Positions 1 through 5,300 of a DNA stretch of 5,735 nt are shown one piece after another. A program made the translations under genes and the position numbers. Each line of letters starts with the position of its first letter. Within the stretch, counting starts at the first letter, position 1. Origin of the DNA: Thermoplasmatota archaeon (GTDB taxonomy: Archaea > Thermoplasmatota > Thermoplasmata > RBG-16-68-12 > JAGMCJ01); the NCBI GenBank assembly GCA_022848825.1, contig JAJISH010000133.1, positions 1 to 5,735 of the forward strand, written 5' to 3'. The notes beneath the pieces are model-generated. The model made no database searches, was not told where the DNA came from, and saw only the letters and a program-made list of their open reading frames with translations.

Positions 1-36
1 GGAGAGCCTGGCCCGCACGAAGTATTCCACACCGGA

Positions 37-339
37 GTGGAACGGGAGAAGATGAGGGAGAGCGCAGCGAACAATAAGACGGGTCACCCCAGAAGGAAAT
101 ACCTCTACGCTCTGATAGGGATCCTCTTCGCGGTGAGCGTCGTCCTTGTGTTGGCGAACGTCTCCCCGCTGGTCATCTTCGCCATGAGCGCGATCACCAT
201 CATGCCGATAGCCTATTTCATGGGCATCTCCACCGAGGAGCTCGCAAAGCGCCTCGGCCCGGGTTCTGGCGGGCTCGTCGGGCATACTGGGTGTGAACGA
301 CCTGTTCATGGGCGTCATAATCATCGCCCTCATCGGTAA
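37..339 (+). pseudogene. Calcium/proton exchanger (CaCA/CAX family), N-terminal fragment of a broken gene
   Basis: This is the front of a membrane antiporter that in its intact form swaps cytoplasmic Ca2+ for protons. Seen in the sequence: a basic N-terminus, then two hydrophobic helices (about residues 22-44 and 47-63) ending in [11 protein letters not shown], which matches the CAX TEEL-(A)-x-x-GP signature just before the first alpha repeat. The family next has a GGLLNATFGN-type repeat. Here the frame keeps only GSGGLV and then turns into Cys/His/Arg-rich nonsense before a stop at 337-339. The nonsense overlaps the C-terminal fragment in another frame, so the last 60 or so bases are not real coding sequence in this frame. 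The start is uncertain: GTG at 37 and ATG at 52 are both possible, no strong ribosome site fits either, and the frame is open to the window edge. The family assignment is firm; calling it a pseudogene rather than an assembly error is inference. Confidence 0.75.
255..290 (+). other. Deletion/frameshift junction inside the exchanger
   Basis: Frame 1 matches the CAX family up to about GSGGL (codons ending near 276). Frame 2 matches it from about [11 protein letters not shown] (from 263) onward. The two matches overlap in a short GC-rich stretch, so the break cannot be placed to the base. Joining them needs loss of the middle of the gene plus a frame change. The breakpoint is an inference from remembered family consensus. 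Confidence 0.6.
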
Positions 340-643
340 CGCCGCCGAGCACGGGAGCGCAATCATGATGGCTTACAAGAACAAGATGGACCTGAGCGTC
401 CAGATAGCCACGAGCTCGGGAACCCAGATAGCCCTGTTCGTTGCCCCTGTTCTTGTCTTCGCATCGTACCTCTTCGGCCCGCCCATGACGTTGGCATTCG
501 AGATATTCGAGCTCGTTGCCATCGCGCTATCTGTCGCGATAGTCCACATGGTTTCCTCGGACGGAGAATCGAACTGGTATGAGGGAGTGATGCTGATAGT
601 CGTCTACCTGATCGTGGCGGTTGGGTTCTTCTTCCATCCATAA
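293..643 (+). pseudogene. Calcium/proton exchanger (CaCA/CAX family), C-terminal fragment carrying alpha-repeat 2
   Basis: This is the back part of the same exchanger. It carries the second alpha repeat, [19 protein letters not shown], whose GNAAEH acid residue belongs to the cation-binding centre in the family. A conserved [20 protein letters not shown] block follows, then three more hydrophobic helices ([15 protein letters not shown], a helix through [16 protein letters not shown], and [16 protein letters not shown]), with [11 protein letters not shown] between the last two. The natural C-terminal end appears complete. GTG 293 is only the first start-like codon: this frame is open from 212, and LGVNDLF just upstream and across it still reads like family sequence, so 293 is unlikely to be a real start. 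Together the two fragments cover only about half of a normal 350-400 residue protein. Alpha-repeat 1 and about four helices are missing, so this piece alone should not transport. A small membrane protein made from it cannot be excluded. Confidence 0.75.
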
Positions 644-669
644 CGTGAGGCCCGAGGACCTAGCGTGAG

Positions 670-1047
670 CTAGCTCCCGAAGAGGGTCCTCACGAAGCTG
701 ATGTCCTCGGAAGTGACGTTCCTGTACTTCACGAAGAGCAGATCGAACGGGCTAAAGCTCCTCTCCTCAATCAACCTCTTCGCCCGGGGAAGGTCCATCT
801 CGATGTAGATATCGTCAGGAGCGTTGTCCGGATCGATGTCGAATGAGATCTTTCCGGAGCTGACGGAAAAGAGGTAACGCGCGTCCTCCCTGATGACGAG
901 GTGAACGCTCCTACCATCGTACATCTCCAGGGCATCGGCTATGCTGGGGTCCTGGTCTTTTCGACTGTCAAGGTCCTCCAGGGACCGCCTGAAGATGTCA
1001 TCGAAGTATGGCATACCGAAGGCTGATTCCAAAGCTCGTATTTTCAA
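670..1047 (-). CDS. Hypothetical 125-residue protein, possibly SCP2-like alpha/beta fold
   Basis: I do not recognise this protein with certainty. The first 45 or so residues look helical and charged (FDDIFRRSLEDLDSRKD). Then comes a strand-rich part: SVHLVI, YLFSVS, GKISFDI and DIYIEMDL, followed by a helix (PRAKRLIEER) and a C-terminal helix ending in TLFGS. The order of beta strands around a DG turn, followed by 'pDdiyieMdlprakrLieer', resembles the SCP2 sterol-carrier-like fold found in many small archaeal proteins. That is a weak, by-eye match. There is no signal peptide or membrane helix, so it should be cytoplasmic. The first start in the frame is TTG at 1047-1045. An ATG 11 codons inside (1014-1012) is the alternative. 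The gene converges on the broken exchanger with a 26-base gap and diverges from the flavin reductase-like gene. Codon use and composition look coding. The gene is fairly certain; the fold is not. Confidence 0.72.
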   Translation of the reverse strand: MKIRALESAFGMPYFDDIFRRSLEDLDSRKDQDPSIADALEMYDGRSVHLVIREDARYLFSVSSGKISFDIDPDNAPDDIYIEMDLPRAKRLIEERSFSPFDLLFVKYRNVTSEDISFVRTLFGS

Positions 1048-1092
1048 CTTCCCATCGAATTCTGTCCTGCGGGTCGGGTGCGGAGCGTGGCA

Positions 1093-1103
1093 TTTGATAT
1101 ACC
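1093..1103. promoter_or_regulatory. TATA-like element in the divergent 1048-1136 spacer
   Basis: TTTGATATACC is the only AT-rich stretch in the 89 bases between two divergent starts. Read rightward it lies 34 bases before the reductase ATG (1137), giving a short leader. Read leftward (GGTATATCAAA) it lies about 45 bases before the TTG at 1047. It could serve one gene or both. The spacing is compatible with archaeal TBP/TFB promoters, but the match is not a strong consensus. Confidence 0.4.
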
Positions 1104-1127
1104 AGGCGGAACTTGAGGTCCATAGCT

Positions 1128-1133
1128 GGTGAT
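1128..1133 (+). promoter_or_regulatory. Ribosome binding site deciding the reductase start
   Basis: GGTGAT is complementary to the 16S rRNA tail (AGGAGGTGATC region) and ends 3 bases before ATG 1137. It supports ATG 1137 over the upstream in-frame TTG at 1113, which would add eight residues unlike the family. Confidence 0.6.
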
Positions 1134-1136
1134 GGC

Positions 1137-1721
1137 ATGTTGGACAAGCACGATAGGGAACTGGAAGGCTTCTACCACTACTGCCCAGCGGTGGCTATGA
1201 TCGTGACCGTCAGCAGGGGACCGGAGAAGGACGCCATGGCGGCGGCTTGGCACTCACCCATATCGTTCGATCCTCCACTGTACGGAGTGTCGATCTCACC
1301 GAAGCGGCACACGTATCAGATGATTATGGACGCCAAGGAGTTCGGTGTCAACTTCGTGCCCTTCGAGGTCGCGGAGCTCGTCGCGCAAGTGGGCGGTTGC
1401 AGCGGGAGGGACGTGGACAAGTTCGAGCGGTTCAAGATCGAGGAGGTCAATCCATTGGAGACCTCGGCTCCCATCATACGGGACTCCTACGCGGCCTACG
1501 AATGCCGGCTCTTTGCCAGCAACACTCACGGTGACCACGAATGGTTTGTCGGAGAAATCGTCGCGGCGCACGCGGATTCCTCGGCCTTCGCAGGGGACGG
1601 TGTCATCGACGTGCAGAAGGCCGTGCCGGCTCTGTATCTGGGCCTGGATCGCTATCTCAAGATTGAGTCGTCCGAGACCATCGAGCTTGATAGAAGAAAG
1701 CTAGCTGATCTGCGCCGATAG
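1137..1721 (+). CDS. Flavin reductase-like FMN-binding split-barrel protein
   Basis: This is a 194-residue cytoplasmic protein of the flavin reductase-like family (DIM6/NTAB type), which binds FMN and typically acts in NAD(P)H-dependent flavin reduction or as a flavoredoxin-type electron carrier. Visible family marks: YHYCPAVAMIVTV strand near the start, DAMAAAWHSPISFDPPLYGVSIS (residues 32-54, the PxSxDPPL core), the KRHTYQMI segment, EFGVNFVP (68-75), and GGCSGRDVDKFERF, which matches the SGRxxDKF loop. A later barrel strand, HEWFVGEIVAAHAD, fits the usual G-x-V stretch. The length is normal and no part is missing. The physiological electron partner cannot be read from the context: no ferredoxin, oxygenase or rubredoxin gene is adjacent. 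It diverges from the 670-1047 gene and converges on the small coiled-coil gene. The family is confident; the substrate is not known. Confidence 0.9.
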   Translation: MLDKHDRELEGFYHYCPAVAMIVTVSRGPEKDAMAAAWHSPISFDPPLYGVSISPKRHTYQMIMDAKEFGVNFVPFEVAELVAQVGGCSGRDVDKFERFKIEEVNPLETSAPIIRDSYAAYECRLFASNTHGDHEWFVGEIVAAHADSSAFAGDGVIDVQKAVPALYLGLDRYLKIESSETIELDRRKLADLRR

Positions 1722-1924
1722 AATCCGTCAAGACGTTTCTGTCCCATCTCCTCAAGGACCACTGCAGGCGTGAGAGCAATGGACAAGAGACTGGCCAAGA
1801 ACAGGGTTCCAGCGTAGTCTCCGACTCTAGGTTCACCTCAGTCCAGAAAGAAGAGAAGGACAGTAGACTGGGGCAGGAGAGGAAGGAGAGCAACGAACGT
1901 ACTGGGCGTTGTGTCCCTATAGAA
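1722..1924. other. Convergent intergenic spacer, no gene seen
   Basis: This is 203 bases between the ends of two convergent genes. The longest start-to-stop reading worth noting is about a dozen codons (ATG 1780 to TAG 1816-1818), with no recognisable product. No tRNA fold or T-rich terminator after a stable stem is visible. There is a weak stem CAACG (1891-1895) / CGTTG (1907-1911) and the purine runs described separately. Confidence 0.6.
1845..1890. repeat. Two 16-base homopurine runs
   Basis: Positions 1845-1860 and 1875-1890 are each 16 consecutive purines and resemble each other (AGAAAGAAGAGAAGGA and AGGAGAGGAAGGAGAG). They are separated by 14 bases of mixed sequence. On the minus strand they are polypyrimidine tracts lying 35-80 bases past the stop of the small basic gene, so they could take part in transcript 3' end formation. 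That role is inference. Confidence 0.45.
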
Positions 1925-2143
1925 TCAGAACTCGCTCTTGGAGTACGCCGGAGCTGGACCTCTTTCCAGTTTTGTTGCCTTGGATTCGAGTTCTTTCACC
2001 CGCATCTTCATCTTCTTCAGAAGCTCTTCCTGCTTGGCGACCTTAACCTTCAGCTTCGCGGACTCTGATCGGAACTTGGCTGCCCTGTGCCGGTCCTTGG
2101 CTCTTTTCTTTTCCGCCTTTGCCTGTTTCACGGATTTGGCCAT
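1925..2143 (-). CDS. Small lysine-rich coiled-coil protein, function unknown
   Basis: This is a 72-residue protein of no recognised family. It has 24 Lys/Arg against 9 Asp/Glu. The first 24 residues (MAKSVKQAKAEKKRAKDRHR...) are strongly basic. Residues about 28-62 form a likely coiled coil with regularly spaced Leu/Val/Met (LKVKVAKQEELLKKMKMRVK then ELESKATKLE). The tail RGPAPAYSKSEF is probably disordered. There is no membrane segment or cysteine. Three ATG codons in a row begin at 2149. The third (2143) is preferred because GGGGGT lies at a proper distance upstream of it and nearly touches the first. The composition would suit a nucleic-acid-binding or ribosome-associated peptide, or an oligomerising scaffold, but nothing in the sequence proves any of these. 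It is divergent from the large surface-protein gene across a 229-base spacer rich in dyads. Confidence 0.7.
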   Translation of the reverse strand: MAKSVKQAKAEKKRAKDRHRAAKFRSESAKLKVKVAKQEELLKKMKMRVKELESKATKLERGPAPAYSKSEF

Positions 2144-2149
2144 CATCAT

Positions 2150-2155
2150 ACCCCC
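2150..2155 (-). promoter_or_regulatory. Ribosome binding site of the small basic gene
   Basis: On the minus strand GGGGGT precedes the ATGATGATG cluster. Only for the third ATG is the spacing (about 7 bases from the G run) normal, so it decides the start at 2143. Confidence 0.5.
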
Positions 2156-2165
2156 GCAATTCGGG

Positions 2166-2185
2166 CGGGCGCATATCTGCGCCCG
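2166..2185. promoter_or_regulatory. Perfect 8-bp hairpin upstream of the small basic gene
   Basis: CGGGCGCA, loop TATC, TGCGCCCG: an uninterrupted GC-rich 8-bp stem with a four-base loop, about 10 bases before the GGGGGT ribosome site on the minus strand. If transcription starts just upstream, it would sit at the 5' end of the messenger. It could be an RNA hairpin or a protein-binding dyad. There is no T run on either side, so it is not an ordinary terminator. Confidence 0.5.
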
Positions 2186-2193
2186 TAGGCATA

Positions 2194-2207
2194 AGGATAG
2201 ATATCCT
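2194..2207. promoter_or_regulatory. Operator-like dyad AGGATA-GA-TATCCT
   Basis: This is a 6-bp perfect inverted repeat with a two-base centre, in an AT-rich patch that also holds the only promoter-like sequence for the minus-strand small gene (AGATTATTAGGATATC read on the minus strand). A symmetric site overlapping a promoter is what a dimeric regulator would use, but no regulator gene is in view. Confidence 0.35.
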
Positions 2208-2276
2208 AATAATCTCTTTGGTCGAGGTCAGGAGAGAGAACGGACCGTTTTTCACAGGAAATAGTACCATAGAACA

Positions 2277-2286
2277 CTCCTAGGAG
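2277..2286. repeat. 10-bp perfect palindrome CTCCTAGGAG
   Basis: This self-complementary 10-mer lies in the divergent spacer about 33 bases upstream of the TATA box of the large gene. A second small dyad, AACGG-A-CCGTT, lies at 2239-2249. These are possible binding sites only. Confidence 0.3.
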
Positions 2287-2318
2287 AGATACACATCGCT
2301 GATAACAATGATACAAGT

Positions 2319-2326
2319 GATATATA
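2319..2326 (+). promoter_or_regulatory. TATA box for the large surface-protein gene
   Basis: GATATATA, preceded by a purine-containing AAGT stretch, lies 46 bases before ATG 2373. A start of transcription about 25 bases downstream would give a leader of about 20-25 bases. It is the best TATA match in the window. Confidence 0.55.
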
Positions 2327-2361
2327 GAAAGGCGGAGAATGATGACGTGCACTTTCAGTGT

Positions 2362-2366
2362 AAGGT
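2362..2366 (+). promoter_or_regulatory. Ribosome binding site of the large gene
   Basis: AAGGT ends six bases before ATG 2373. An in-frame TAA at 2361-2363 lies just upstream, so ATG 2373 is the first possible start in the frame. Confidence 0.5.
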
Positions 2367-2372
2367 CTAGCT

Positions 2373-5300
2373 ATGCCCAGGAAGAAGAAGAAGAAGTTCA
2401 CTGAGGACTTCATGAAGAAGTGGAAAGAAACCACGAACGATGAAGAAGTGACCAAGACGAAGAGGATTCTCAGGAGACAGGAAGAGCTGCTGAAGAAGCA
2501 TCCGAAGAACGTCAACTTGTGGTTCGCCAGAGGCGAGCTGTTAAGGAGCATGGGCGAGCACGAGAAAGCGCTCAAGTGCTACGACGCTGTGGTGAATCTC
2601 GAGCCTGGACACAAGGCGGTCTACAATGCAAGGGCGAGCGCACTCGCGGCCCTGGGCAAGAGGGACGAGGCGGTCGAGTCCTATGAGAAGGCGCTCCAGC
2701 TCGCCAAGGAGGCGGAAGAAGGGGTTGCAGAGGTCGAGCCCGCCATCGAGGATCTCGAAAAGCTCATCGAGGAGGTCACCCCTCTGGATGAGCTGGAGGA
2801 GATTGCAGAGGAACCGGGCCCGCCAGAGGAGCCCGAAGAGTACTTCGCCTGCCCGATGTGTGGTGAGCTTCTTGATCCTGAGGAGAGCAGGTGTTCGACT
2901 TGCGGTACGGAATTCCTGGAGGAAGTCGACGAGGAGGAGATCCTAGAGAGACTGGAAGCCCTGGAATCCGAGATCATGGAAGAGGACGAGGAAGAGGAGG
3001 AGCCCTCCGCCGAAGAGCAGGCCTACAGGAAGAAGCTTGAGAAGTGGAGAAGAGAGGGTTACAACGTCCTCCCGCTAGAGGAGGTCCTGCGGGCGGAGCC
3101 ACATCGCTCTAGGACCGCCTTCTTCCAGTTCGAGGAGAACCTGAAGAAGGTCGGGATACTGAAGGAGAGCCTCCAGTCGATGCCCACTGAAGGTTACGAG
3201 GAGGACATCGAGAAGATCGAGCTCATGTTGCGGTCACCCTACAAGATCTGGGCGATCGAGGCTGAGATGGAGAACCTCTGGCAGAAGATCGAAACGGAGC
3301 AGAGAAGGGAGGTCGCCCCGCCCGAGAGGGAGGTTCCACCAAAGGTTCCCCCGCGAGAGGGGCTCATAAACGGGAGAAGAAGGGAGGGGCTGATTCCTCC
3401 TGGTCGCATAAACGGTCTCATAAACGGCATAGAGAGCGCCAAGACAGGGCTGATAAACGGTCTTACGAACGGCGTTGGAATGACGAACGGTCTTGGCTCG
3501 CTCAGGTTCAGAAGGGAGGAGATGCTTGGCAGATGGAAGCTCCTTCTCCCGATCATCGTTGCCATGGTGCTCATCGCTTCCTCGTTCTTCGTCTCGGTCG
3601 AGAGGGATACGACAGGGAGGATAGACATAGACGGAGGCGTTGAGGACTGGAGCGGCATAGTGATCACTGAGAGCCGCCAATCTGCTGCTCTGAACCCGAA
3701 CATCGACATAGTCGAGACCGCGGTGTATGACGATTCGGGCTTCCTGACATTCTACGTGCAAGTGTTAGGCACGATGCTCCAGGGAAACGGGGATGAGCTG
3801 CAGGACACTGTGTTCATCTTCATGGATATGGACGGGAGCGGAGCGACGGGCTATAGAATCGAGGGTCTGGGGGCGGACAGGATGATCGAGGTCCTCGGCT
3901 CAGACAATACCGTTGACCGGGCAGTGATGTATGAGTTCGATGCGGGGCGAGGCAGCGATGATTGGAACGGCTGGTTCAAGCCGAGAACGCTCAGGGCGGT
4001 GGCGGGTTCGTCGTACCTGGAAGCGGAGGTCTACTGGGACATCCTCTCGCTGAACATCGTCCCCATAGATGTTCTGTTCGCCTCTCACGGTTTCGATGGA
4101 GACCAGGACATCGCTGACTTGGCTGTGTCGAACACGGGTGGCTCACTGGAGGTCATTCAGGAGAGCTACCTCAGTGACTGGGTGGTCTCGGGGACGAACG
4201 AGATTCTCCTCAACCTGTCCGTAACGGCACACGGAACGGACATGCACATCACTCAGATCACCGCCGAGATGGTGGGGACAGCCTTGCCGGGAGAGCTGTC
4301 GACAGTAAGGCTTCTGGACGGGAATCTCGCCACCATCGACACGGTCAGTCCGTCGAGCATGATGACGTTTGATTTGGATAGGACTGTTCAGGCAGGTTCT
4401 TTGGAGACCTTCCACGTCGCGGTTGACACAACGAGCGCGTCAGAGAACACTGTGGGCATGAGGATACTACTGCCCTCGGACATCGGCACGGAGAGCGGTT
4501 CGGTCACTCTGAAGACGGGACACCCCAAGAACGGAATCGGGCTGGGATATCTCGGTTCGATAAAGGCGGGCTACTCGATCGATGGCGCGTTCTCCGAATG
4601 GACTGGAACCCCAGATGATCCGGGGGACTCTGACGGCAATCCGAACATAGATCTGGTGAGTTCTGCATCCGCCAATGAGACTGACAACCTGTACTTCTTC
4701 GTGGAGGTCGACGGGCAGATTCTGAAAGGCACGGCCCTGCCTTATGTGGGTAAGCAACGGATCGAGCCTTCGCCTTTCGTTGACAGCGATATCGACTCGG
4801 TGCCGGACGATGTCGACGGTCCGAACGGCACGAACACGAACAGGTTCGATTTCGACAACGACGGTACACCCGATGCCGCGGAAGGAGGAGATGTAGACAG
4901 CGACGGCCTCCCGGACCATCCCATGGGTCCGGACCGGTACCTGAACACGACGATCCCGCTAGACTACCTCCCCGAACACAGAGGACGGGTCGTGAGCAAG
5001 TACATCGGACCGGTGGAGAAACCTCCGGCTATCGGAGAGGATGTGCTGAGAGCGTACATCGATACTGAACCCGGAGTGGGATATCTCTATGACAGCGAAA
5101 CAGGGTTCTACGCGGACTTCCTCCTGGAGATTAGCGGGAAGAACGGGGATGCACTGAAGCAGGAGTTCCTTTCCTTTGGCGGCTCCCATCCGGGCCAGTG
5201 GGTCTGGGACCCCGCCGGTACGGTGGAGACCGAGAAGGATGTCAACAAGCTGGAGGCCGGTGTGGATCTGACGGGCATCATTATGGGGCCGACCTTTGAC

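Noticed and set aside
212..339. Programmed frameshift in the exchanger
   Set aside because: Shifting frame would still leave the first alpha repeat and several helices missing, so a deletion is required. I see no slippery heptamer with a following structure.
1132..1134. ATG just before the reductase start
   Set aside because: It is out of frame with the reductase and overlaps the ribosome binding site.
1780..1818. Mini-frame beginning MDKRLAKNRV
   Set aside because: Twelve codons with no ribosome site or recognisable product.
1792..1840. tRNA-like signals (TGGCCAAG resembling a D-arm box, GGTTCACC resembling a T-arm box)
   Set aside because: No complementary acceptor stem or anticodon stem can be formed around them.
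1657..1893. Minus-strand 78-codon frame across the end of the reductase gene
   Set aside because: It overlaps the reductase end antisense, and its Ser/Leu-rich start is just the complement of the purine tracts.
2239..2252. Stem followed by TTTTT as an intrinsic terminator
   Set aside because: The AACGG-A-CCGTT arm has a one-base loop that cannot form in RNA, and it lies upstream of both flanking genes rather than after one.
3360..3497. CRISPR-like short direct repeats
   Set aside because: The repeated DNA is within a coding frame, the units are about 8 bases, and spacing is irregular.
3234..3761. Long minus-strand open frames opposite the large gene (also 3239-3709 and 4467-4919)
   Set aside because: They are antisense shadows of a frame with clear TPR, zinc-ribbon and membrane features. 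Their translations are low-complexity Arg/Pro/Ser/Leu with no domain and no ribosome site that I can see.
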